Assembly: GCA_037976565.1 (NCBI GenBank)
Contig: CP137682.1
Location: forward strand, 30,473,790-30,537,789
Reading direction: 5' to 3'
Length of the DNA: 64,000 nt
Source: Mesocentrotus franciscanus
Taxonomy: Eukaryota > Echinodermata > Echinoidea > Camarodonta > Strongylocentrotidae
This document shows positions 1 to 11,800 of this stretch, in pieces. The notes below the pieces were generated by a model. It searched no databases, was not told where the DNA came from, and saw only the letters and a program-made list of their open reading frames with translations. How positions within the stretch are numbered: position 1 is the first letter of the stretch; every line of letters begins with the position of its first letter. Made by a program: the position numbers and the translations under genes.

Positions 1-1172
1 TTTCAGAAGCTTTAACTTGATCATTGTCCTTTCCTTATTTTGCACTTTCCCACAATCTTTAGCTGGAATCTCTTCAACAGGTGTTACAATGAATGTTTTT
101 TCAGATGGTGGTCTCGGAAATTAAATCTACATGCCTTCCCTGTTTTTGTGCAAGATTTAGAATGTTTCATACTGTGTTGTTGGACCTTGCTTACTATTTC
201 ATGTAGTTCTTGATCTTCCTTTTCATCCGGTTTCTGGCAAGAAATGTATTTATCTACGAATTGTACGACATCATCATCTTTATCGATACCCAACTGTGGA
301 GCATTTTGAACCCAGAACAAGGCATGAATGTGAGGAGAACCACGAGCTTGATACTCTACTCTCCAAAATGAATCAACTATTTTACCAATCGGAGCAGCTG
401 GAGATAAAATAACTCTCTTCATAAAAGTGTGAAATCTTTTATCAAACATTCTGGCAACTGTTACTGGATTTGATCTTAAAAGATTACATTTTTCTGTATA
501 GTCTAATTCACTTGATTCCCTGATGTCTCCTTTTTGTCTAAGCAATGTATTCATTATTTCTGACCATCTCATATCGGCAGATGAGAAAGAGGCAAACCAT
601 GTGGGCTTTCCAAGCTGTCGTACCATTGCCAGTACATCTTTTTGTGTCTTTTGCCAGTACGGAGGTGTTCCACGAATTTGCTTTAGAAATTTATAGCCCT
701 TGTCTGATTTTAGTATTTGTTTAACTTTCTCTGCATCTTTCAAATCTGAGGCAGATATTAAAGAGGAATCATCTTTTTTGTTTGGACTTTGCCTTAATGC
801 GATAGAGACTTGGGATATAACCTGTTGAATTTCATAAATATATTGTGCATAAAAGATGTAATCTGTATTCTGAGCAAATCTACTGTCCACATGCATCAGT
901 CGGTTGTGCAGATAACGCCCTAATGTTATTTTTTCATCTCTTCTATCATGGTATGTTGGTTGACCTTTAGGAAATAATACTGGGAAACATTTGGCCTCAT
1001 TGCTTTTATCTTGCAGAATTGATACAGGGCTTTTTCCTTCACAAGGAGCACAACATATTATGTCTTCAAAATACTGATCTAATATTTCCTGTCCAATATC
1101 TACTGGCTGGAGACACGAGTCTAACTGAATACCGTAATCGTTCTTCCATATTGTCTTCAGTGTCATTGTCAT
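1..1172 (-). pseudogene. Helitron Rep (HUH) domain segment, frameshifted, continues off the window
   Basis: This is the Helitron_like_N replication-initiator part of a rolling-circle transposase, which nicks DNA through a tyrosine using an HUH metal-binding motif. The reading frame at 84-1172 (362 codons) contains [36 protein letters not shown] and [17 protein letters not shown], then PHIHALFW with HIH at residues 281-283 (324-332 in the window), all typical of animal Helitrons. At about 116-120 one base appears to be missing: the frame runs into an unrelated tail and stops at 84, while the next frame gives the expected [18 protein letters not shown] and stays open to base 1. The catalytic tyrosines and the helicase would lie beyond the left edge. 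A second frameshift joins it to the upstream segment. I infer an inactive copy; the family assignment is firm. Confidence 0.88.
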
Positions 1173-1755
1173 CTATTTTTGTGTGTAGTTCCCTGCTGTC
1201 TTGCATGTTTTCATTAGCATTTTTGTCTTTGGACAAAATATAATCAGTTTGTTCTTCCATTTCCTTCAAATGTTTTGCTAAACGAGCTTTACCACTGATT
1301 TCAACTGCTTCTTCCTTTTCATTATCTTTTTCATTTCGTTCAAGTGAGTTTTCCCATTTATCATTAACTGTAACATCAAAATACCACTTATTATTTGCTT
1401 TTAAATACTGCAGAGCATTAAGCAAGTTAGATTTATCTACGAATTTGTACTCATAATAGCTTTTGTACGACAATTTTCGTTTCAGTTTAACACGGATCAA
1501 TTGATCTTCAGTCTGTGGTCTTGGCAACATATCTACTGTTTCATAAGTGTTTGAAGGCACACACACGACTGGGCCATGGACTCCATTTTGACCACCTTTA
1601 GGCAAGGCCATTAACTTCATGAAAGGGATATTCAATGCAATCAAATGCTGTTCTAAATTGTTCAGATTGGCAAGTTCTTCTGGAACTTCATGCAGTTGTA
1701 AATTGTTCATATTTGCTTCTTGCAGGTAATTTTCCAGCTTGCAATTTTCTATGAC
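1066..1755 (-). pseudogene. Helitron polyprotein N-terminal segment (DUF6570-like), broken
   Basis: This is the part of the same Helitron polyprotein that precedes the Rep domain. From the Met codon at 1710 the frame reads ELANLNNLEQHLIA, IPFMKLMALPKGGQ, GPVVCVPSN, LPRP and VKLKRKLSYKSYYEYKF, the pattern of the DUF6570 region found upstream of Helitron_like_N in metazoan Helitrons. Fifteen further codons upstream are open to the gap edge at 1755, so the true start is probably in or beyond the gap. A charged linker follows (about residues 120-190). The frame stops at 1066, but the sensible continuation, [20 protein letters not shown], lies in the other frame that overlaps 1066-1172. This implies a one-base indel near 1110-1130. 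Confidence 0.8.
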
Positions 1756-2255
1756 NNNNNNNNNNNNNNNNNNNNNNNNNNNNNNNNNNNNNNNNNNNNN
1801 NNNNNNNNNNNNNNNNNNNNNNNNNNNNNNNNNNNNNNNNNNNNNNNNNNNNNNNNNNNNNNNNNNNNNNNNNNNNNNNNNNNNNNNNNNNNNNNNNNNN
1901 NNNNNNNNNNNNNNNNNNNNNNNNNNNNNNNNNNNNNNNNNNNNNNNNNNNNNNNNNNNNNNNNNNNNNNNNNNNNNNNNNNNNNNNNNNNNNNNNNNNN
2001 NNNNNNNNNNNNNNNNNNNNNNNNNNNNNNNNNNNNNNNNNNNNNNNNNNNNNNNNNNNNNNNNNNNNNNNNNNNNNNNNNNNNNNNNNNNNNNNNNNNN
2101 NNNNNNNNNNNNNNNNNNNNNNNNNNNNNNNNNNNNNNNNNNNNNNNNNNNNNNNNNNNNNNNNNNNNNNNNNNNNNNNNNNNNNNNNNNNNNNNNNNNN
2201 NNNNNNNNNNNNNNNNNNNNNNNNNNNNNNNNNNNNNNNNNNNNNNNNNNNNNNN
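1756..2255. other. Assembly gap (500 N)
   Basis: Exactly 500 N, a conventional placeholder for a gap of unknown size. It separates the Helitron gene from the repeat units, so their physical relation is not proven. Confidence 0.99.
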
Positions 2256-3462
2256 AGTAATCGGTTGTCGATTTTCTTCCAAATTTTGATATGTTGCTAG
2301 CTGAGACAACTCTCTACCAATGCAGTCACGATTTTCATTTTGACAAAAGCATCATATATTTTTGCGATTAAAGGAGGTATGTCAATTTTTCACATTTTGC
2401 GTGTATTCTCATGGGACATGACTTTTTCTCAAAACTGGATTCTACCCGTTTTTCGCGAGCAATATCTACTGCTTTAGTTTTCTTTTCGCTGAGCTTCGAG
2501 TATGTTGTAGCTGAGACAATAAGCTATCACAAGTGGTGTCTTCATTTTCGATCAGATGCCGGGATCATGCTCATTTCACTTGCAAAGTGATTTGAGAATT
2601 CCATTTTCCGTTCACGTGTAATCGCTATGGAAATGTTTTTTTATATCGGTAACGCACTTGTTTATTTTTATTTTCCCACCACTTTCTTGTGAGCGTGATT
2701 GCTCAAATTCGGCTTCATCAATTTTCATCAAATTTGTCAGTCATCAGGCTTATCAAGGTCAAGTGCCAGCATTTTTTCAAGGTCAGGTCATCATGACGTC
2801 ATCTAGGCGCCATTTTGTGAAATCACATTTATCAATCATATCTTCATGATGCGTCATCAAAGGTCATTCATATTTATATCACATATACTTCAGGTCAAGG
2901 GTCAACAGGTCATGTCATCAAAGGTCACATAACGTACATGACGCGCGTGCCAGCCGTTCTTTAAATGCTCAAAATCACTTAACTATTAAACGAGAGTACG
3001 AATTAGGTCATTTAAGCATTTCAAAAATTTCAGTCCGTGCGCGTCGCGCGCGCATATGCGCGCGCACAAAACGTAAAAACACGCTTTTTCGCATGGTTTG
3101 TATTTCTGACACTATTTTTGACAATTTCTAACTATTTCCAGTCATTCTCGACCTTCTATAATGCCACACGCGTGCGTCAAACTTTAAAATTCGTGCGCGT
3201 CAATGGGCAATATAATGTAAAAAGTGGTAAAAACATGTCTATATAAAATCCGCCATAGCTCGTCAGAATGCCTGAATTCCTCTCAATTTTTTTCATATTT
3301 GGATAGAGTATGAATTGTAGATATGATTTCATGTCTCATTTTGCCAGTACAAATATTGTGACGTCATCATAAAGGCCTTGGAATCCAAAATACGAATTTG
3401 CATATTATGACGTCAGCATATTTATGGAAAATTGATTGTATCTCTGTAAATAGTGATCGTTT

Positions 3463-4693
3463 TTCTTCCAAATTTAGATATGTTGTAGCTAAGACAATTC
3501 TCTACAAGATAAGTTACCTCACTTTTCGTTTTGATGACGTCATCATAGTGAAAATTTCAATTAAAGGCGACATGTCAGAATTTTCTTAACGTGCGTGTTA
3601 TGTCTATGAAAGTGAATTTCGTTCACATCATATGAATCTACATAACATTAATCTTTGAGCACTATCTAGCTTATTTGTGCTCTTTTTTCTCCCAAATTTT
3701 GATATGTTGTAGCTAAGACAATTCTCTACAAGATAAGTCACCCTCACTTTTCGTTTTGATGACGTCATCATAGTGAAAATTTCAATTAAAGGCGACATGT
3801 CAGAATTTTCTTAATTTGCGTGTTATGTCTATGAAAGTGAATTTCGTTCACATCATATGAATCTACATAACATTAATCTTTGAGCACCATCTAGCTTATT
3901 TGTGCTCTTTTTCTCCAAATTTTGATATGTTGTAGCTAAGACAATTCTCTACAAGATAAGTTGCCCTCACTTTTCGTTTTGATGACGTCATCATAGTGAA
4001 AATTTCAATTAAAGGCGACATGTCAGAATTTTCTTAATTTGCGTGTTATGTCTATGAAAGTGAATTTCGTTCACATCATATGAATCTACATAACATTAAT
4101 CTTGGAGCACTATCTAGCTTATTTGTGCTCTTTTTCTCCCAAATTTTGATATGTTGTAGCTAAGACAATTCTCTACAAGATAAGTCACCCTCACTTTTCG
4201 TTTTGATGACGTCATCATAGTGAAAATTTCAATTAAAGGCGACATGTATGTCAGAATTTTCTTAATTTGCGTGTTATGTCTATCGGAAAGTGAATTTCGT
4301 TCACATCATATGAATCTACATAACATTAATCTTCGAGCACTATCTAGCTCATTTGTGCTCTTTTTCTCCCAAATTTTGATATGTTGTAGCTAAGACAATT
4401 CTCTACAAGATAAGTCACCCTCACTTTTCGTTTTGATGACGTCATCATAGTGAAAATTTCAATTAAAGGCGACATGTCAGAATTTTCTTAATTTGCGTGT
4501 TATGTCTATCGGAAAGTAAATTTCGTTCACATCATATGAATCTACATAACATTAATCTTCGAGCACTATCTAGCTCATTTGTGCTCTTTTTTCTCCCAAA
4601 TTTTGATATGTTGTAGCTAAGACAATTCTCTACAAGATAAGTCACCCTCACTTTTCGTTTTGATGACGTCATCATAGTGAAAATTTCAATTAA
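3463..4693 (+). repeat. Tandem ~225-bp repeat array 1
   Basis: Six TGACGTCA centres at 3535, 3760, 3983, 4207, 4437 and 4664 give periods of 223-230 bp. Each repeat carries GATATGTTGTAGCTAAGAC, the 14-bp palindrome TGATGACGTCATCA, CAATTAAAGGCGACATGTC and GAGCACTATCTAGC. The array resumes at 6695 after the insertion. Similar arrays lie at 23415-24786 and 35080-36083. Confidence 0.93.
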
Positions 4694-5461
4694 AGGTGAA
4701 ATTCTAGGATAATCCCAAATATTGAGATAATCACATCAATAGAAAGCTTTTAACCCCATGAATAACACTAAATGGCGTTCAACCGACAAAACAAGTTCAG
4801 AATAGTTAATTTATGCGAGTAAACTCCACCAAAATCTCGAAGTCGGAAACCCGGAAATGCACGGAATTGCCGGGTCCTCTATTCTTGACGTCACGACCGG
4901 GGATCATGGGCTGAGTGAGTGAATGCCAATGATATGCCCACGTAAATGCTATCCTTTTAGAGCTTATAATTTTTATTGTTAACGAGTTTATTTGATAGAT
5001 TTTCTGTTTTTATTTGAATGAAGAATAACTAAGCAACGTTTTCCAGTTGCTGATTTCTTTTTATATCCTCACATTATCCTTTTTGGTAGAGTTTTAAGAC
5101 GGGTTTACTGCTTGGAAATAAGGTTAAATCATATGCAGGTATGAATAGGCGGGTGTACATTATCTTGTCATCAGATAAGGTACAGGAGCAGTTTTGTGAA
5201 ACGAATAGGCCTAGAACTGTGACTATAGTTATCATGGATGTGTTTGACTGCCTCAAAAAAGGATACAGAACCAGTTAAATATTTGTTTTAAATATATATA
5301 TCACACTTGAACGAGATCAAGCTTCCTCTATTTAGCGGACGACGTCTATGAACGATATTCATCCGCAATTATAGTGATACGGCTCTTGCACGAACGTACG
5401 TGAAGCGATTGGAATCGGCAGGTAAGACCAGGCCGCTGCTCTAGGCGGCTTGCTGAACGTA

Positions 5462-5612
5462 CATCGCCGAAATAGAGCTCCGTGTTGAAATTCCTGCAGC
5501 CGTATTTTAAACTGTTACTGTCAATGGATGACGTACGTCATTTTCCTCCATGCGCAGTAACAGTTTAAAATACGGCTGCAAGAATTCAACATGGAGCTCA
5601 ATTTCGGCGATG
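5462..5612. repeat. Long hairpin with 59/58-nt arms
   Basis: Arms 5462-5520 and 5555-5612 are nearly perfect reverse complements (for example CCGTATTTTAAACTGTTACTG, given here as CCGTATTTTAAACTGTTAC, against its inverse). The 34-nt loop contains the palindrome ATGACGTACGTCAT at 5528-5541. It lies inside the TTAA element and may be a nested fold-back relic. Confidence 0.85.
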
Positions 5613-5882
5613 AAAATCCGGAAAAAGACCCTTAAACGCATCATACAGTCAATCTGGTAAGTGGAACCGATGTAGTTTAGCCTAGGCCTAATTTACAATA
5701 ATAAATGCATCGGATATGCATCGGGTAAAATGTAGTATTTTGGGCATAAGTTTACTGCTCGGACGCGAGCAGTAGTTTGCAATCAGTCACTATGGTCGGC
5801 TTCTGTCTCTAAAGAGAGGAGCCGACCCTACCCAAATCAGAGGCTAACGAACGAAAGAGACAGAAATCTTCGGTCAAGAGCG

Positions 5883-6104
5883 CTAGGTGCTACCGCTACT
5901 CCCGGCCCCGGCTGCAGGAACGTCGACATCTCCTTGCTCTCCGACTTCTCTATCGTCTTCTCCCCCACTTGTACTTGCGTCCTCCCAACTTCCATCATCC
6001 TCGTCTGCACTATCGTCCCTTTTTCCTTCATTACTTTCATCATCTTTCTCCATAAACTCTTCAAAATCCATAAAAAGATCGTTCTGGTCAAACACTCCAG
6101 CCAT
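5883..6104 (-). CDS. Short acidic ORF in the TTAA element (possible transposase N-terminal remnant)
   Basis: The 73-codon frame starts MAGVFDQNDLFMDFEEFMEK and ends in GSSGST. It is very rich in Asp, Glu, Ser and Gly, with no hydrophobic core after residue 20. The chosen ATG (6104) has A at -3 and G at +4, a good Kozak context; another ATG lies two codons upstream. Acidic, disordered N-termini are common in piggyBac-type transposases, which would suit the TTAA flanks, but no diagnostic domain is present. A GT near the stop could be a splice donor. It may also be non-coding. Confidence 0.3.
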   Translation of the reverse strand: MAGVFDQNDLFMDFEEFMEKDDESNEGKRDDSADEDDGSWEDASTSGGEDDREVGEQGDVDVPAAGAGSSGST

Positions 6105-7289
6105 TATCAATTGATATAATTATATAATATGTACCGTACGTGAATCGGAAGTGTATATGTACATGTATAAAACGAGCTAGACCGAACGCGAGAAAGACTC
6201 GAACGAAGCCAAACGACCGTATCTACTTTACCGAGCACACGAAAACTATCTCACCAAATTCAACACACTCAAACAAAATCACATGGTGAAAATATCGACT
6301 AATAGCGCATCGTTGGCTTGTTTATGTCATAATTCTGAAAAAGGGAATTGATATTAGTACTATGAAATATTAGGGAAGGTGAAGAATTCTACACAGAGTT
6401 ATGAAACTAAACTTTCAAACTAAATAGCAGAAATTCGTATCTCTCTGCCCATGTTTTCTATGGAACATCCGGGTACGTGAATATACACGTCCCGGGCGTG
6501 ACGTCACAAATAGTGGACCAGCTCCGTGACTGACTTTCTAGGCAAAGAGAGGAGGCTATTTTCGACATTTCAATTGAGGATATCCAGTAGCTAGAAGATT
6601 TTGTGATATGCAATGAAAATGAACAACTTCGAAATAACATAGGCTTGCCGTAGGTACCAAATTAATGGACATTTATTGTCCTAGAATATGAGCTTTAAAG
6701 GCGACATGTCAGAATTTTCTTAATTTGCGTGTTATGTCTATGAAAGTGAATTTCGTTCACATCATATGAATCTACATAACATTAATCATTGAGCACTATC
6801 TAGCTTATTTGTGTTCTTTTTCTCCCAAATTTTGATATGTTGTAGCTAAGACAATTCTCTACAAGATAAGTCACTCTCACTTTTCGTTTTGATGACGTCA
6901 TCATAGTAAAAATTTCAATTAAAAGTGGCATGTCAGAATTTTCTTAATTTGCGTGTTATGTCTATGAAAGTGAATTTAATTCACATCATATGAATCTACA
7001 TAACATTAATCTTTGAGCACTATCTAGCTTATTTCTGCTCTTTTTTCTCCCAAATTTTGATATGTTGTAGCTAAGACAATTTACTACAAGATCAGTTATT
7101 CAGATTACATAACAGACCACCTAATTCGTCCTCATGACGAATTACATTTCTAGTTATTATTATTATTTATTTTTATTTATTTCCTCCAATTTTTTGTTCC
7201 GACGATAACTCAAGATCGGTACAGTCAATTTCTTTCAATTTTGGCACAGTCATGGGTCATTGTCATAAGACGTGAAAGTAACATTTTCA

Positions 7290-7449
7290 AGGTCATCAGG
7301 TCATCGTGACGTCATCCAGGCGCCATTTTGTTTAATCACACTATCAATCATATCTTCATGATGCGTCATCAAAGGTCATTCATATTCATATCACATATAC
7401 TTCAAATCAAGGTCAACAGGTCATGTCATCAAAGGTCACATGAAGGTCA
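7290..7449 (+). promoter_or_regulatory. AGGTCA half-site cassette with DR2 and DR5
   Basis: AGGTCA at 7290 and 7298 are spaced by 2 (DR2). AGGTCA at 7433 and 7444 are spaced by 5 (DR5, the classic retinoic-acid-receptor spacing). Binding is inferred from consensus only. Confidence 0.4.
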
Positions 7450-8345
7450 TGACGCGCGCGTACGCGCGTCAAAATTTCAAAATGCTCAAAATCACTTTTA
7501 TTCAAATGAGAGTACGTTTCAGGCCATTTTAAGCATTTTAAAAAAACGCGCACACGCGCATGCGCGCGCGTTTTCGCGCGTTCTGGCATTTTGCAACATA
7601 GAATCGCCAAATTTTTTCTGTCATCATATTTGGCACATTTTTCCAAGCATTTTGATACCTTGTTTAACTTTTTCTGACCAGTAATAACGCAATGAGCGTC
7701 CGTCAAAGTATAACAGCACCCGCGGACCGCGCTATCTCTATCCACAATACATAGGCAAAAACATGCCTATACAAAACTCATTGTAACTCTTCAGAATGGA
7801 TGGATACCCCAATTTTTTTCATATTTGGATAGATTATGAGTCGGAGATATGATTTCATGTCTCATTTGACCCTCAATTAACTCATGACGTCATCATAATG
7901 GCCTCCGAACTCAAAATTTCAATTTGCATATTATGACGTCAGCATATTTTTGGAAAATTGATTGTATCTCTGTAAATATTGATCGATTTTCTTCCAAATT
8001 TTGATATGTTCTAGCTGAGACAATTCTCTACAAATGCAGTCATCACGATTTTCATTTTGACAAAGGCATCATGGCGTATTTTTGCGATTAAAGGAGGCAT
8101 GTCAATTTTTCACATTTTGCGTGTATTCTCTATGGGACATGACTTTTTTCAAAACTGGATTCTACATTCCCGTCTTTCGCGAGCAATATCTCCGTCGTTT
8201 TAGTTTTTTTTCGCTGAGCTTCGAGTATGTTGTAGCTGAGACAATAAGCTATCACAAATGTGCCCTTTATTTTTCGATCAGATGCCGGGATCATGCTCAT
8301 ATTTCACTTGCAAAGTGGGATTTGAGAATTCCATTTTCCGTTCAC

Positions 8346-8407
8346 GTATAGTGGTCATAGCACTTGCCTCCCATTCCGACGACCCACGTTCGATTCCTGG
8401 TGGGTCA
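8346..8407 (+). pseudogene. tRNA-Gly-like sequence, copy 1 (5' truncated)
   Basis: It begins inside box A: the ATGTCTATGTGGATTATTTTGG leader seen in other copies is deleted, so GTTCACG joins TATAGTGG directly. Box B GTTCGATTCC is intact, and a 17-T run follows. Confidence 0.6.
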
Positions 8408-9587
8408 TTTTTTTTTTTTTTTTTGCCGTCGTTTTAAATTTGATTTTATGATCTTCTTCGACTATTATAACATATTATCATATACAATCACAAACAATGT
8501 AATAAAATGCCTAATTTTGCGTGTTATATCTATGGGAGAAGAATGTCAATCGTTTGAGTACAACCCTATGGGAAATCTGATTCCTTGTCGTGTATTAAAC
8601 CTATAGGGTTAATCTCCCAAGTCTGTTGGAATATATCAAATCATCCCATTTTTATGATGTTAGTCTCCTTCCCAGACGTTTATACTTTCCAGTTATTCAG
8701 CCCAGGTATATGCAATGTTTACGTCTCTCCCATGGACATAGAATTGTTTACATGTCTATAACTTCTCTCTTTCTCTATAATAGAGTAAATATTCAATTCT
8801 ATTTATGCTGGAAATATTAAATGCATCGTTCTCCATTGCATCTCTTTCTCTTGCTCTCTCCTCTCTCTTGCTCTGTTTCCCTTCCCCTCTCTTGTTCTGC
8901 CCCCTATCCTTCTCTTGCTCTGTCTTTGCATCTCTCTCTCTACTCTTTCACTCTCTCCCTATCTCTGTCTCCCTCTCTTGCTCTGCCTCCCTCTGTCTCT
9001 GCCTCTCATTGTATACTCTCTCACCCTCTCCCTTTCCCGCCTCTGGTTCTCGTTCTCCCTCCGATATCTCTTGTAATTTTCTTTAATTTCCTCTAGCTCT
9101 TCATTTTGCCCTTTGTATTCTTATTTCACTTACCATGTTTCCTTTATACTGTCCTCTCTCCTTCCAAGTGTATGCATTCTGATTCCTCTTTCATCCCTCG
9201 GTCCAGCTATGTATTTTTACATGAATATAACCCGTCTCCCTCTCCTTCTCTATATCTATATTTTCATTAAATTTCATTATGATCATGATTTTGATCATAA
9301 TCATTTCTCATTTTTTTCTTCATCAGTTTAGTTATCACTTCAGTTCAGGTCACAGTTCAATCTATCAGTTCATCAGTTCATAAGTTTAGCTCATCAATTC
9401 AGTTCATTTCACATCAGTTCAATCTATCAGTTCATCAGTTCATCAGTACTTCATTCATCAATTCATATCTTAATACATCATTTTACATTAACATCATTAT
9501 ATTGGATCATTGAATTGAAGATGAGCATGATCATAAGAATTGAAGACAGACCACCTAATTCGTCCTCATGACGAATTAAATTTCTAG

Positions 9588-11800
9588 TTTTTATTTATTT
9601 CTCCCTTTTTGTTCCGAGGATAACTCAAGATCGGTTTTGTCAATTTCTTTCAATTTTGGCACAGTCATAGGTCATTGTCATGAGACGTGACAGTAACATT
9701 TTCAAGGTCATCAGGTCATCGTGACGTCATCCAGGCGCCATTTTGTGAAATCACATGATCAATCATATCTTCATGATGCGTAATCAAAGGTCATTCATAT
9801 TCATATCACATATACTTCAGGTCAAGGGTCAACAAGGTCATGTCGTCAAAGGTCGTATAAAGGTCAGGACGCGCGCGTACGCGCGTCAAAATTTTAATAT
9901 GCTCAAAATCACTTAACTATTAAACGAGAGTACGAATCAGGTCATTTTAAGCATTTCAAAATTTTCCGTCCGTGCGCGTCCACGCGCGCGTCATGCGCGC
10001 TCGCAGCGCGTACACATCGTAAAAACGCCGTTTTTCGCATGGTTTGTATTCCTGACACTATTTTTGACAATTTCCAACTATTTCCAGTCATTCTCGACCT
10101 TCCATAATGCCACACGCGTGCGTCAAACTTTAAAATTCGTGCGCGCGTCAATGGGCAATATAATGTAAAAAGTGGTAAAAACATGTCTATATAAAATCCG
10201 CCATAGCTCGTCAGAATGCCTAAATACCCCCAAATTTTTAACATTTTCTGGAAGCCCATGAAATTTTAATGTGATTTCATGTATAATTTTGTCCAATCGT
10301 ATGTTCTGACGTCGTCATATTTGCATATGAACTCGAAAATTTGATTTTGAAAATATGACATCATAATTTTTGTATTCATTTGACAATATTGCAGTAATAG
10401 GTTGTCGATTTTCTTCCAAATTTTGATATGTTCTAGCTGAGACAATTCTCTACAAATGCAGTCATCACGAATTTTCATTTTGACAAAGGCATCATGGCGT
10501 ATTTTGGCGATTAAAGGAGGCATGTCAATTTTTCACATTTTGCGTGTATTCTCTATGGGACATGACTTTTTCTCAAAACTGGATTCTACATTACCGTCTT
10601 TCGCGAGCAATATCTCCGTCGTTTTAGTTTTGTTTTCGCTGAGCTTCGAGTATGTTGTAGCTGAGACAATAAGCTATCACAAGTGTGCCCTTTATTTTTC
10701 GATCAGATGCCGGGATCATGCTCATATTTCACTTGCAAAGTGGGATTTGAGAATTCCATTTTCCGTTCACGTGTAATGTCTATGTGGATTATTTTGGTAT
10801 AGTGGTCATAGCACTTGCCTCCCATTCCGGCGACCCAAGTTCGATTCCTGGTGGGTCATTTTTTTTTTTTTTTTTGCCGTCGTTTTAAATTTGATTTTAT
10901 GATCTTCTTCGACTATTATAACATATTATCATATACAATCACAAACAATGTAATAAAATGCCTAATTTTGCGTGTTATATCTATGGGAGAAGAATGTCAA
11001 TCGTTTGAGTACAACCCTATGGGAAATCTGATTCCTTGTCGTGTATCAAACCTATAGGTTAATCTCCTAAATCTGTTGGAATATATCAAATCATCCCATT
11101 TTTATGATGTTAGTCTCCTTCCCAGACGTTTATAGTTTCCAGTTATTCAGCCCAGGTATATGCAATGTTTACGTCTCTCCATGGACATAGAATTGTTTAC
11201 ATGTCTATAACTTCTCTCTTTCTCTATAATATAGTAAATATTTAATTCTATTTATGCTGGAAATATTAAATGAATCGTTGTCCATTGCATCTCTTTCTCT
11301 TGCTCTCTCTCTCCTCTCTTGCTCTGTTTCCCTTCCCCTCTCTTGTTCTGCCCCTATCCTTCTCTTGCTCTGTCTCTGCATATATATCTCTCTCTACTCT
11401 TTTACCCTCTCCCTATCTTTGCCTCCCTCTACCTCGACCTCTTGCCTTGCCTCCCTCTTATTCTCTTGCTCTGTCTCCCTCTGCCTCTGCCCTTCTCTTT
11501 TTCTTCTCTCTCACCCTCTACCTCTCCCGCCTCTGGTTCTCGTTCTCCTTCTATTATGTCTTGTAATGTTCCTTAATTTTCTATAGCTCTGCCCTTTGCC
11601 CTTTGGCCTTGGAACTCAAAATACGAATTTGCATATTATGACGTCAGCATATTTATGGAAAATTGATTGTATCTGTAAATATGGATCGATTTTCTTCCAA
11701 ATTTTGATATGTTGTAGCTAAGACAATTTTCTACAAGATCAGTTATTCAGATTACATAACAGACCACCTAATTCGTCCTCATGACGAATTACATTTCTAG
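9588..11800 (+). mobile_element. Helitron-like unit 3
   Basis: This 2213-bp unit lacks a left hairpin and starts directly after the previous CTAG with TTTTTATTTATTTC. It has a half-site/CRE segment (about 9700-9870), CpG tracts (9868-10015), internal modules, a tRNA-like sequence (10795-10858), CT-rich tract (11275-11550) and right hairpin 11769-11791 with CTAG 11797-11800. It is nearly identical to unit 4. The DR5 seen elsewhere is mutated here (AGGTCG). Confidence 0.72.
10795..10858 (+). pseudogene. tRNA-Gly-like Pol III cassette, copy 2
   Basis: This is a reference copy, 64 nt from T8 to the discriminator end. Box A TGGTATAGTGG and box B GTTCGATTCC match Pol III consensus. CTCCCATTC and GCGACCC resemble eukaryotic tRNA-Gly(CCC). 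The T arm pairs at 4 of 5 positions (CCAAG/CCTGG). The anticodon stem is weak, and the seven bases upstream (ATTATTT) cannot pair with the acceptor strand TGGGTCA, so it is not a functional tRNA gene. A 17-T run (10859-10875) directly follows and would terminate Pol III. Confidence 0.72.

Larger units (their letters stand above)
4694..6694. mobile_element. 2.0-kb TTAA-flanked DNA transposon, piggyBac-like, non-autonomous
   Basis: TTAA occurs at both edges (4690-4693 and 6695-6698), and the surrounding ~225-bp repeat resumes exactly where it stopped. The ends are imperfect inverted repeats: AGGTGAAATTCTAGGATAAT at the left and, reverse-complemented from the right, AGCTCATATTCTAGGACAAT (16 of 20 match). 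TTAA duplication is the hallmark of piggyBac. The interior holds a long hairpin (5462-5612) and an acidic short reading frame (5883-6104, minus). No transposase catalytic domain is visible. At 2001 bp the element is shorter than autonomous piggyBac elements, which are usually about 2.3 kb or more. Confidence 0.72.
2256..7153 (+). mobile_element. Helitron-like unit 1 with ~225-bp repeat array, interrupted by a TTAA element
   Basis: The left end is lost in the gap. The unit holds an internal module (2256-2600), a truncated tRNA-like relic (TATATCGGTAACGCACTTG near 2643), a half-site/CRE segment (about 2750-2945), CpG-rich tracts (2940-3070), six ~225-bp repeats (3463-4693), a 2.0-kb insertion (4694-6694), more of the repeat, and a right end. 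The right hairpin is 7122-7144, and CTAG is 7150-7153 followed by T. No coding sequence was found outside the insertion. Confidence 0.65.
7154..9587 (+). mobile_element. Helitron-like unit 2 (TTCATCAG-type right end)
   Basis: The left hairpin is absent: the previous CTAG runs through TTATT repeats directly into the interior. The half-site cassette lies at 7290-7449, CpG-rich tracts at 7450-7580, internal modules at about 7980-8345, a tRNA-like sequence at 8346-8407, a CT-rich tract at 8826-9060, a near-perfect inverted repeat ATTATGATCA/TGATCATAAT at 9276-9301, and degenerate TTCATCAG repeats at 9330-9480. The right hairpin is 9557-9579 and CTAG 9584-9587. Confidence 0.7.

Noticed and set aside
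3037..3246. Arg/Ala-rich short frames over the CpG tracts (here and in most units)
   Set aside because: CG alternation reads as Arg-Ala repeats in every frame; no start context or conservation of frame between copies.
10795..10858. A functional tRNA-Gly gene
   Set aside because: The upstream seven bases do not pair with the acceptor strand and the anticodon stem has mismatches. Only the internal promoter and T arm are tRNA-like.
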